Shown: one piece after another, positions 1 to 9,479 of the stretch
Position numbering within the stretch: the first letter of the stretch is position 1
Layout of the letters: each line of letters starts with the position of its first letter
Assembly (NCBI GenBank): GCA_013407085.1
Contig: JACCGJ010013524.1
Coordinates: 23,610-87,609 of the forward strand
Source of the DNA: Atriophallophorus winterbourni
Lineage: Eukaryota; Platyhelminthes; Trematoda; Plagiorchiida; Microphallidae
Direction: 5' to 3'
Length of the DNA stretch: 64,000 nucleotides
Notes under the pieces: model-generated
The model's input: the letters and a program-made list of their open reading frames with translations, nothing else
Told to the model about the DNA's origin: nothing
The model's database searches: none
Program-made: the position numbers and the translations under genes

Positions 1-883
1 ATTGAACAGTTATTTCCTGGCCATTTGAGCTACAGTAACTCATTAATCCGCCCACATGAAGTTTGCGAGGACCATGATTACTTAGTGTTTAACAGATTGT
101 ACCCCAGAAAACTCCGTGTTGGATAAAGTCAAATTTCTTTCAATACAATAAATCTAATTCTACGTGAATAATTTAGAATTATCTAATACGACCATAATAA
201 TAGAAAACCTTAAAGCTTATTGCATGCTTATTTTAAAATCATATTCTTGTATTTTGGTAGAATTATTAGATCAAAGATTTTTTGCAACGTCTTAAATATA
301 AAATATAGTGTATTTTCAATATTCAAAGTATTATGTAATTATGTTATGTGCGAAGTAAAATAATTGAAGTATATCGATTAAGGCACTAGTCAAATTTATT
401 GAAACATTAAAAGTATGACTGCATAGATGTAAATCACATCTATATGATCACAAAATTATCCAAACTATCTCTTGACAATTCTGAAGACATTTTTACCAAT
501 AAATCAATGTTTCACTAGCTAATTTGAAGAAAAATTACATTGTGTTTTTGAACACCTATCGGATCTTATTAGCGCATCCATTCACAGCAGTTAGACAATT
601 AGTCGATATACGGTACACGAAGATAATCAAGATTTTTCAATATTCATTGATGAGAGAATTGATTGACTAATCCAGTGTAAAAATATCCCAATAAAATTAA
701 ATGTCTGGATACGCTTTCTTTTCAAAACCGTTCATATCTAGCAAATATGGTTAGCTCGTTATTGAAATCGTCATTATGGGTGTAAATTTAAAAATATTCA
801 AAGCTCAAGAATCATCTTGCACAAAGAAGATGAATTACAATTAACACATTATCACGACGTTGAAATATATAGTTAGATTTTTT
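1..883. other. AT-rich intergenic DNA, nothing recognised
   Basis: AT-rich sequence with stops in all frames. I see no coding frame, RNA gene or repeat shared with the rest of the window. Confidence 0.6.
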
Positions 884-1105
884 AAAGCACAAGCCTGATC
901 CAGGCAAAGTGCCACAAAGTCATGGACCGCAAGTGGGCTAAGATACTGTCAGGTTGCCCAGGCGTAGACAGAAATGAGAAAGAAAATAAAAATGGTAGTG
1001 AGACTCCAGCGTATTTTAGCATGCAGCTGACAATCGGTGATTAATCAATTTAGCACGGTGTTACAAGCGCAGCACAAAATTCCTGCACGATTGCACATTC
1101 GTGCA
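884..1105 (+). mobile_element. SINE-like dispersed repeat (family S1), copy 1
   Basis: Starts with AAAGCACAAGCCTGATCCAG and runs through a block containing GGGCTAAGATACTGTCAGG and a later block containing CAATTTAGCACGGTGTTA. The same order of blocks recurs at 60750-60945 and 61681-61912, with shorter copies at 57324-57414 and, reversed, at 55340-55452. It has no coding frame. About 220 bp and several copies fit a SINE, but I cannot find a convincing pol III box A/box B pair, so the class is inferred. Confidence 0.6.
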
Positions 1106-3640
1106 AATCTTATAAGATTTCACACACTGTATAAGACTATAAATGTTAAATTTTACACTATAATTGATACAATTGTTTTATCTAAGTACATCATGGAAGT
1201 GAGATTGGCATACATTTCTAAATGTACAGCTGTGATGAGATAAAACATTGGACCCGTGAAATAGAAAGTACGTGTTTCAAACGCGTAACCACTGCAGTAG
1301 AATAAATATGTCGAAGTTGTTAAATAGGCAAAGTATATGCGTGTGACTTATGCACTTGGTATGATCCATACCCTAGGTTTCATTGGACAACCGATTTGGA
1401 TAGGTGTCACACTTTATACATATTACATTTTACTTATGACGTGTGAATAGCAAACCCAATCTAATACAATAATTTTACCAACCGTTCTTTGTAAGGAAAA
1501 ATTCTTAATCCTCTCCTACTTTGACTGCTTAGTGTTGAATCAAAGCTTCACTCGCTTTCAGTGAGTCGATGGTTTAATACGATTTAAAATGGATTACCAA
1601 GCATAGAACGAAGGTGATTGGCTCGCTGTTCGATACGGTTATACATAGTTTGTTCGATTGATATGCTACAGTTCAAACTGTAGCATTGATATGAGAATAT
1701 TTTCCGTAAATAGTTATTGTTTTGGAGGTATACTTTTAATTTTCAATTTTTATCCGTCAAACGAGAAAAGTGAATTAGAGTCGCTATAGTTTCAATTTAT
1801 TCATAGATATTTCGGAGCTCTAACGGGCAAACGCAAATTTCGGTATCTGTATATTTACATAATACTAACAACTTTGAAGATAATAATTTGAGAACAAACT
1901 TTTGTTTTCTATCTGATTGTACAAAGCTATCTATAAACTTGCTTATGATTTTTAATGAGCCAACTGTCAAATTTGTGATTACCACGAATAGAATTTTCTT
2001 ATTCAAACCTTTGTAGACATTAACTACTTGAATTTGTTAGTAGTATGATTTATGAATATGTTATGGTAAAATTCATTTTGCAGCAACTAACCCAATCAAT
2101 GTGATCGGATGGAATTTATGAAATTCGCCCAAAATCCATTAGCTAAGATCATGGGAAGCGACTGTTTGTACGTCTTCCATATTGAAGATTTGCCATAAGC
2201 AGCGATAAAATCATACAGGATCTTGAATGCGAAGACATATGCTTCAGCCTAACTGAGGAAATCATCAATGTGGCGTTGAACGAATGTGAAAATATGGAAT
2301 TGAGACAAAGGGTGATTCCTTTCACTGTGAATCTGGCAGCAATGGCGTTAAGACAATGTCTAGAAGTACATGCGTTTCAAAGCAATTTGACCAAAGTCAG
2401 ATTGAGTTTACCAATCCACTTGTCATCGAGCATGTTCCCACTGATTCGCATGGTTGGAAACCTGACTCAGGTAACTCACTTCATTAAACGGCATCCATCA
2501 TAATCATTCCAAGTTCCAGAACCATGTCCCATAGATTCGTGGGCTCAGGGTGCGATAAAACATAAAAGCTTTGAACTGGAAGATTTGGTTGGGCCTAAAT
2601 CGAAGCGATCCACCTATGTGAAAAGGTTCGTCAATTTTTAATTTTCTCAATTTATTGCTATGCAGCTTGTTTCCTAGCAAGAATATTTTTGAAGTGTCTT
2701 CATATCGCTTCAAGAATGAGCATCCAAACATTTTCACTTGATTTTAAATTACTAATTTTATAGAATTTAGTGAGAAGTATATCATTGCATGATCAGCCTG
2801 GTATTGAAGGCAGACTAATCAATATTTATCCGTGTCAATTAATGCTAATTGGATCGAAAAAATCCCAGCTTTAATGTTCATTGCTAATAATTACTAATTG
2901 TGTTACCAAACTTACCCAACATACAAACGCAACTTGTTTACTAACCGTCTTCGTTATTTAAACAGTTCTAAACATTAGGCGAATTTATCCGTCAACTATA
3001 AGTTTTGATTGACAGTTCAGTCAACAAGTGGAGCAGAGTGCCATAGAATTCCAGTTACCTATACAAACAAAAGAACGTACTGATTTTTGTTTTGTACACA
3101 GTTCAATGAATAATATTACCAGCCTTTTCTATTTTCAGTTCAGCAAACCAGATTTAATCGCGTGCTCTGCTCAGCTCTATCGATCAATATACCGAATGCG
3201 GTTACAACCAACGTCTTTCAGTCTGATTGAATCGAGCTTGGCTGACGTATGCTGTAATTAATTGAACTTTATACAACAACTCCGAGTATCAGACAACCGT
3301 TGCTTTTTCGGCAGTCTGAAGCAGCTATTAGTCGTGCGGTTCCTTCACTCCTCGTAATATTGTGATGACTTACGAATTAGCTAGAGAAACCATATCAGCC
3401 TGCAATGCTGCCTATATTGAATCTCGAAAGCATGATTTCCGAAATATTCTGTTTTCACTAACGCTGTTGTAAGTCTCCTACAACCTGACAGTAGCTCAAT
3501 TGATGTTACAGTCTCTTTCGACGACCAACTGTTGCGTCGATCGTATCCGAAACATCAACCAGTCCTCAACGTGATACTGACCCAAGAATTAATGAAATGT
3601 ATACGTGGATAGCCTATGAGCTTGTCAACCACTGTTTGGC
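1106..3640. other. Intergenic DNA, no supported gene
   Basis: AT-rich. The short open frames (for example near 2270-2503) show no recognisable motif, and I find no second copy of this sequence elsewhere in the window. Confidence 0.5.
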
Positions 3641-3724
3641 AAGACTAACCGTTTACTTACGTACGTCCACACACACACCTACAGATAGAGTTAAAACGAT
3701 GAGTTCAGGTAAAAATTATCGTTT

Positions 3725-3865
3725 GCATTGTGAGGTGTGTGTGTGTGATGACAACACGTGCAAATTAGATTTATTGTATACACAGATATTTCTCAGAAAA
3801 TGTTTCAACTAATTCTAACAGATACGAAACAGCTGAGTGATGGAAATGCATGCAAATGAGCAGCT
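3725..3865 (+). repeat. Degenerate fragments of the hammerhead repeat
   Basis: Two short pieces, around 3730-3770 (GT-rich run then GTGCAAATTAG) and 3839-3862 (GATGGAAATGCATGCAAAT), match the segment that follows the ribozyme in the hammerhead repeats at 4.6-4.9 kb. No ribozyme core survives here. Confidence 0.45.
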
Positions 3866-4598
3866 TCTATACATGTTTAGACCGAACTGATTTTGATTGA
3901 AGGGAGCTTGAATAGCTGAACACCCAATGGCACGAGATTCCAACATACTCCGTGTTTCACCGGAATATTCCGATTTTTCAGGTCAACTCCCTCGGGAAAA
4001 TTGATTGCAGTCAAGTCTCCGTTCGGTTCCAGGGCGGTCAAGTGAGAAAGCATAGTGAACTGTATCATGTTTTGTAACCCATTTCCAAGTCGATTTCTTG
4101 AACTTTGTATGAAACTTAACTGGATGTTACATTTACTAATAACGACTGGTCCGAAATAAATTTGGTGGGTTGTAGTGTGAAATCCTGTTATCGTTCTTAC
4201 TGAAATATGTTCATTTCGAATTTATTCATAACTTAGGCAACAGCAAAACATCATTAATTTGATACATGATTATGTAGCGAACCATCGAAATATGGAATGT
4301 ATAGTAGGCTTAAAACTGGAAACGAGGAGAATTACTGTGTTTCAACTGAATGATGTTTGGATGCGACAGATAATAGGTTCAGAGATTTGATGCTTGATGT
4401 GGTATTGTGGATTAGAAGGTGTTGAGGTTCACCTCATCAAGGATCCAAGCATTTATGGTTGAAAACGACAATCTTACAACATCACATGATTAAGTTATGA
4501 ATGAAAATGTGAAAAGTAATAGTATATAACTAAATGTAATACTCGTGAAAGTTGTTCGTCTAGATAAGTGGGTCCAATTTTAAACAAGTTGCGCTTGT

Positions 4599-4641
4599 AT
4601 AACACTGATGAGTGCGAACAACAAGAAACCGGTCGTGGGGT
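4599..4641 (+). ncRNA. Hammerhead ribozyme motif, first unit (partly degenerate)
   Basis: CTGATGA (4605-4611) and GAAA (4625-4628) are intact and are followed by CCGGTC, with predicted cleavage after C4634. The base closing stem II next to GAAA is A where the sister copies have C, and the 5' strand of stem I (ATAACA) no longer pairs with GTGGGG at 4635-4640. Probably weak or inactive. Confidence 0.65.
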
Positions 4642-4833
4642 GTGTGTGTGATGGAAATGCATGAAAATTAGCTTTTTGTTCATAGTCATGGTTTCAAACC
4701 CAATCTATTTGAGTGTGGCCTCATGCGATTAAAGTGGTTGTCCATACCAACCTTCCCCAGCAGTGGCATACAAGCGCAACTTGTTTACCATTGTTCCACT
4801 GTTTCAAGCGCATGCGGATCTCGATGCTACTGT

Positions 4834-4875
4834 CCCTACCTGATGAGTGCAAGCAGTACGAAACCGGTCGTTGGG
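4834..4875 (+). ncRNA. Hammerhead ribozyme, type I, complete core
   Basis: All conserved core positions are present: CTGATGA (4840-4846), a stem II hairpin of GTGC (4847-4850) with GTAC (4856-4859) and loop AAGCA, GAAA (4860-4863), then CCGGT and C4869 as the cleavage-site base. Stem I pairs CCCTAC (4834-4839) with GTTGGG (4870-4875), with one U-U mismatch. Stem III is the self-complementary hexamer ACCGGT with no loop, as in minimal or dimer-forming hammerheads. It is the best candidate in the window for an active ribozyme; activity is inferred. Confidence 0.82.
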
Positions 4876-5804
4876 TGAGTGTGTGCGTGTTGGAAATGCA
4901 CGCAAATGTGGTTTTTAGATCAAATTTTGTTTTGAATATTGTCACGCACGGAGAGTTCACCCCATGTTGAGGTAAGGAATTCCAGATAAATATAGAGCGC
5001 ACGGCGAAAAACCGGCAACGGCCATCAATGTGTAAACTTGGGATATCGAAACAAGTGTCTTATCGGGTATCCTTCAGTAGTTACCATTTTATAGGTAAGA
5101 ATAATATCTCACCTAATCCTTCTTTGGGTAAAGTCACATAGACCTAGTAGTCGCAATATTTGAGTCTAGGGAACAATGCGCATACCCATTAAAGGAGCAT
5201 TATTTGATAGCATCTAACTTTTGCTGCTATTTTCATCTTAAATCCATTGCTATGCATGTTTCACATAACTAACTAAGAGCCTCTGATACAGAATCACAGA
5301 TGGCGTTGGTATCAGTGATTGTAACGTTTAATCGGGACCATCCTAATGTGTTGCTCAAATCTACCGCGCTCACACATTACAAACTCATTCGGCCTTATTA
5401 CCCTAATTTGGGGCAGGAAGATTAATTTCACTGAACCATTGACTATTGATGAATGGTAAACTGTTTTTTAAATAATAGAATTGATGTTGTCTAGGGTTTG
5501 AAACAAACCACTATTCATTTATGACAAACCTCTTGTGAAAATGTCGGTCTAACTAAGCGTTGCTACATGGTCAAGTAAAGAAGTCCGTTAGTTGACCAAG
5601 TATTTTAAGCGAAGTTCAACGTGGAAATTTCTGTTTTTGATTTTATTGAAATTGTCAAGAGAGAAGCTTTGCGAATCAGCATGTGAGGGCCACTGTTGAT
5701 CCATTAAAAACCTGTTTATGGACAGCAAATTGTGTGGAAACTACCGTGATAGATCGTAAAGCACGTGTAAGGAACAGCGATTTCAAAGTGATTCAAAGTT
5801 GTAA

Positions 5805-6170
5805 TGGTCTAAAAAGCATTTAGCTTAACAATAACCATGAGATGGAGTTATGAGTTATATGCAATAAAAAAGAAGAACAGGGAAACTCATGCAATGTAAA
5901 TTGTATCAAAATTTGGGCTTTCTCTTAAGTATTTGTCCAAATTAGCTTTAAAAATATCCAGGTTGGCTGAGTGTGTAACAATGGAGGGGAGGGTGTTCCA
6001 TGTGAAGCTTACACGTACAGCATACGAATATCTTCGACAGTTCAGACATGAAGTCGGAGTAAGCACTGTAATTTCATGTTTCCGACTGGCACGGGGTGGC
6101 GAGCGTGTGAAAAGTTTGGACAAGGGTTGGTTAGGGACGTGAATATTGTTGTACATCAAGATTCGAGATA
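5805..6170 (-). mobile_element. CR1-like LINE 3' fragment
   Basis: The minus-strand frame 5887-6159 encodes the C-terminal part of a LINE reverse transcriptase protein (VRVSFTWNTLPS, then IFKANLDKYLRE) and is nearly identical to the plus-strand copy at 13205-13668. Downstream at 5805-5846 lies the shared 3' tail (TTAGACCATTACAACTTTGA on the minus strand). The copy is 5' truncated. An AT dinucleotide run at 6166-6184 separates it from the next LINE fragment. Confidence 0.8.
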
Positions 6171-6184
6171 TATATATATATATA

Positions 6185-6620
6185 AAATCAATGAAACGAT
6201 GATAGTTTATTAATAGTTTGAGGCAAAATTCGGATTAGCTCTCATATAATCGTCAAGTTTTGATTTGAATATAGATAAACTGTTTGAGCTTACCAAATCA
6301 GCAGGTAGGGAATTTCAAACAAAGTACACACGTACCGAATAAAAATACCTGCGGCAGTTCCGTTTGGAATGTGGTATTTCCAACTTGCAAACATGACCAC
6401 GGCTGTTGCTGGAAGTATGAGGTCACCTCGTAGTCGACGGCAGCGAAAGTCGAAAAGATTGAGACTCCTCAAACGTTCGTCATATGGTTTAGCAGCTTTG
6501 TGGTTCGGTGGTGAATACGCTGCAGAAGATTGATGTCTTTCTGAATCCAGGGTGACCAAGCCTGAACAGCGTACTCCATCGCTGGTCTCAGATAGATTTG
6601 TTTGAGTATGGACCACTCCC
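6185..6620 (-). mobile_element. CR1-like LINE 3' fragment, second subfamily
   Basis: Minus-strand frame 6290-6616 contains AAKPYDERLRSLNLFDFRCR and RRLRGDLI, typical of the CR1/Jockey C-terminal domain, followed by a frame-shifted stretch that also occurs at 43500-43620. The 3' part (6185-6290) matches 43615-43720 in reverse, so both copies belong to one subfamily. A deletion joins GDLI directly to the later segment. It lies directly next to the LINE at 5805-6170, in the same orientation. Confidence 0.75.
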
Positions 6621-7051
6621 TATTTACAAGCGAAATGAAATTTTAGCGATTGGTTCACCAATTTCTCAGTGCTAACAAATATGTGCATGGAGCATTTCGA
6701 AGAGCTTGCTGTAAGAAATGAAGTGAATAAGCCTAACATTTTGACAATATGTCGATAAAAAGTCAACATCGTAAAATGCAACAGAATGGAAGCATTACAT
6801 AGTCACCTTAATCACTTAGATCCAAAATCCCAGGTTACAAAGAAACTTGAGTGGATAGAAGATATACTTCCGAACTTTTAATCTCTCGCTGGAGAACGAA
6901 CGGTAAAACAGGAACTATAGTCTACCGTACATCAATCAGAACGAATACGTTTTAGATACACATCTGCGCATACTAAAATAGTAATTAAGCCAGTTGCGAA
7001 ATCACGATTCCACGAAGTTTAACACTTGCGAGCTCATGGACTCTTGACTGA

Positions 7052-7080
7052 CTCTTGTATACGAGCAACGTATACAAGAG
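7052..7080. repeat. Perfect 12-bp inverted repeat (hairpin)
   Basis: CTCTTGTATACG, loop AGCAA, then CGTATACAAGAG. There is no coding frame around it and no T-run behind it. Function unknown. Confidence 0.75.
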
Positions 7081-7089
7081 ACAGAACGC

Positions 7090-8260
7090 TCCGCTCCTTC
7101 CTAATGCATTTCAATAATTAAACACCTTCAGGCTGCGCAACTGCGACTATTCAATCAACCGCAATGGCATGGTTTTGTTGTCAGTAACGTGAATCTAATT
7201 CCTTGACGACGCCCTCGAGGTTTATTAAACAATAAATTCTTCACAAATCAATAGACTATTCGCAAACAACCGTTTACGTTTTAAGTTTTTAAGCATAATA
7301 ATAACTACTCTTTAGCCGTAACTTGGCTCAAAGTTTCACAATGACATGATAAAATATCGCACACTCACAGCTAAGTTACATTATGGTAATTCATTAATGA
7401 TCTCTCAACTGGTTTAGTTGATTGTGAACATTTTATCAGCGAAACTTCAATCTAAGTGATTTGGCTGAAAAGCACACCAATTAAATTTAGATGGAACAAA
7501 AAATTTTGCAAAGTCCTAAATTCATCGCATTCGTAAGGCCCTAGCCACATGGTGGCTAGATAACGAGGATCGATATCATTTGTGTAAATTGCTTGGGGCC
7601 GCTGTGGGATTAGTCGGTGGTGGACTGATGACTGATTGTTCTCCTTGAATGTTCCGTAAATTATATGATGCTTAATGTGAGAGGGCAAATTGTTTTTACT
7701 TCCGAAACTATCCCGAAAAACCTTGGTGTGTCCACCTAGTGGGGAAAAGGATTTAGTCCTGTAGATAGGCACTAGCTTAAAAGCAAGTACATCTTACGGA
7801 TAAGCATCACTCGTGCTTAACATATTCCAACGAGAATTCCTAAGGTTTTCCTGGATAATGAACAAATATCTGACGTCAGAATTGAAATATGCTCTACGTA
7901 CCATGTCTCCATGGCTCAGAAGGGATACCAAAATAGTGCATTGATGGTATCTTCCGTCAACAAATTTTGTGCTCAGCATGCTAATAAAAGCGTATTTAAT
8001 TAAATAAAAATTCATAATAAACCATCAACGAATTAGATGAGACCATATCCTATTTTATAAAATACTCCAACAACAAGCCAACCCTTGCAAGAGATTTTCT
8101 CATGCAGAGGCCCTCTAAAACTCGCGTAAGTTGGTTGGACCTCATTATTTCCTGAACCGTAGACAATATTTTCATTCGGTACGTGTCTGTTTCACTGGAA
8201 CAATGTGATCAGACCATCGTACAATTTTGATGATTTCAATGTACACGTTTTTGAGCTGTT
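7090..8260. other. Intergenic DNA, no supported gene
   Basis: A 106-codon minus frame at 7452-7772 shows no known motif. It is weakly similar in a short stretch (PSHIKHHIIYGTF versus PHIEPHNIIGTL) to the minus frame at 31349-31564, so both could be remnants of one unrecognised element. Confidence 0.4.
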
Positions 8261-8264
8261 CAGG

Positions 8265-8530
8265 GGATCCAAAATTCCGCATTTGTATGCATTTCCATCA
8301 CACAGGCATACACATTCTTCAAGTAGGCATAGTACGATCAGCATCTGCGGGTCCTGAAACAGTGTAGAAATAGATTAACAAGTCTGAGCTTGTTTGCCAT
8401 TGCTTGATAGCGCTGACACGAACAAGCTGTTCAATCACATGTGCCCACACACACACACACGTGGGTGCGTTATGACCACACGGCTATGCAGAGAATCCAA
8501 ATCTGCGTGTATTTCTATCACATTATCGTT
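8265..8530 (-). repeat. Hammerhead repeat, degenerate tandem pieces
   Basis: On the minus strand there are two copies of the post-ribozyme segment (GATGGAAATGCATAC at about 8280-8297 and GATAGAAATACACGC at about 8505-8520), joined by the usual spacer with an ACAAGCTCAGACTTGTT-like block. The ribozyme between CTACTATGCC and TGAAGAATGTG has lost most of its core. A CA dinucleotide run occupies about 8446-8460. Confidence 0.6.
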
Positions 8531-8709
8531 TTCATGGAAAATACAGTTTTCGTTATCGTTCTTTTTTCATTAATCTCTGGAATCCATTGCTCACCATTTA
8601 GTTACTTATGGATGAGTGTTTTTTTCGATTTTTATATCTCTTATTGCTACCAAATCATTTTAGTTTGGTCTTATTATAGAAATAATGGATTAACTAAATG
8701 TGTATGATT

Positions 8710-8900
8710 ATTTCCACAACATTTTTGCCACTTCTCTACTGTTTCTGATCGTACTGTCACTACCTGATGAGTGCAAACAACAGGAAACCAGTCGTCGGGT
8801 GTGTACGTGATGGAAATACATGCAGAATTGGATTTTTGTTTCCATTCCATGGGTTTAACCTCATGGGTATGGACAGTAGTAGAGTAAGAAAGCAACTTTC
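8710..8900 (+). repeat. Hammerhead repeat, single unit
   Basis: Matches the 4.8-kb unit from the GCCACTTCTCTACTGTTTC-like spacer through the ribozyme (8758-8799) to GATGGAAATACATGC and a CATGGGTTTAACCTCATG-like segment. Same orientation as the 4.5-4.9 kb array. Confidence 0.7.
8758..8799 (+). ncRNA. Hammerhead ribozyme motif (near-intact)
   Basis: CTGATGA (8764-8770) and GAAA (8784-8787) are intact and the cleavage-site base is C8793. Stem II is GTG/CAG with a G-G mismatch next to the core. The stem III hexamer has changed to ACCAGT, and stem I keeps only about four of six pairs (CACTAC with GTCGGG). Probably reduced activity. Confidence 0.72.
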
Positions 8901-9334
8901 AAATAATCACGCTTTTCCGAGAGTTTGTGGTCTTTCTCGTCAACTTTTGTCCAACTGGGAGGATATGCATGTGCTCCAGCCTTTGACATGGATATATGTT
9001 TGTTCTAAATGTTGCTAACCGGTCATGCATCAAAGTTGAATGATTAGAAAGCTCGTCACGAGCTGTTTGCGATATTGCGTAGCAAAACATGCAATTAGAA
9101 CCGCTCTAATGGAAAATATAATATTTGTTTTGGGTTGCAGTTTTCAAGTTTATAAAGCAAATTTTCTTGTGTTCATGGTATTAGAAAAGACCTTCATTCC
9201 ATCTATTTGATTGAAGGAACCCACATAAGTTTATGTTGATTAGGTTAATATAGCGTTGGGAATGTGACGTGTCAAAAAATTTGATTGACTTCAAGCTTTA
9301 TCATCGACATGGCATTGGAATAGTGATTCCAGAA

Positions 9335-9475
9335 GAGTAGAACCAATGTTTCAAGGCTCACTGAACCTGATCTTACTGTCTCCACCTGACGATGGCGAAC
9401 AGCCTGAAACCGGTATTGGTGTGTAAGGGATGGGGATGTGAGCACCACAATACTTTAATGTTTCTTGTCTTTTTC
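9335..9475 (+). repeat. Hammerhead repeat, subfamily 2, single unit
   Basis: Starts with TTTCAAGGCTCACTGAACC and GATCTTACTG, continues through a hammerhead at 9381-9421 and ends with GGATGGGGATGTGAGCACCA. This arrangement recurs on the minus strand at 25.7 and 34.8 kb, and its 3' part alone is at 24.7 kb. The stem II sequence differs from the 4.8-kb subfamily. Confidence 0.7.
9381..9421 (+). ncRNA. Hammerhead ribozyme motif, subfamily 2, core intact
   Basis: CTGACGA (9386-9392; C is allowed at the variable position), stem II GGC (9394-9396) with GCC (9402-9404) around GAACA, flanked by a U-U pair, GAAA (9406-9409), CCGGT and A9415 as the cleavage-site base. Stem I pairs TCCA with TGGT but has a C-U mismatch next to the core. 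The core is complete; the helices are slightly weakened. Confidence 0.72.
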
Positions 9476-9479
9476 AATC

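Larger units (their letters stand above)
4480..4935 (+). repeat. Tandem hammerhead (retrozyme-like) repeat, two units
   Basis: Two consecutive units share a ribozyme segment, then GATGGAAATGCA, then a spacer with an ACAAGCGCAACTTGTTTACC-like block. The CTGATGA box starts at 4605 in the first unit and at 4840 in the second, a period of 235 bp. Related units occur at 8.3-8.9, 9.3, 25.7, 34.8, 50.0-50.9 and 62.7-63.0 kb. Small non-autonomous retroelements made of tandem units with one type I hammerhead each are known in schistosomes (Sm-alpha), other metazoans and plants (retrozymes). Membership of that class is inferred from structure. Confidence 0.75.
4430..5190 (-). mobile_element. CR1-like LINE, 3' end, interrupted by hammerhead repeats
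   Basis: The minus-strand frame over about 4915-5002 reads IWNSLPQHGVNSP followed by FKTKFDLK, the typical end of the C-terminal domain of CR1/Jockey-type LINE reverse transcriptase proteins (W-N-x-L-P then F-K-x-x-L-D). Weaker related sequence continues to about 5190. At 4430-4465 the minus strand carries the 3' tail shared by other LINE copies here (CAACCATAAATG then GGATCCTTG). Between the coding end and the tail sit two tandem units of the hammerhead repeat, about 4480-4915. The copy is 5' truncated and not coding-competent. Confidence 0.65.

Noticed and set aside
3877..4068. Minus frame with protein-like composition (NGDLTAINFPEGVDLKNRNI)
   Set aside because: Only 63 codons, no splice context, and no domain that I can name; noted but not called.
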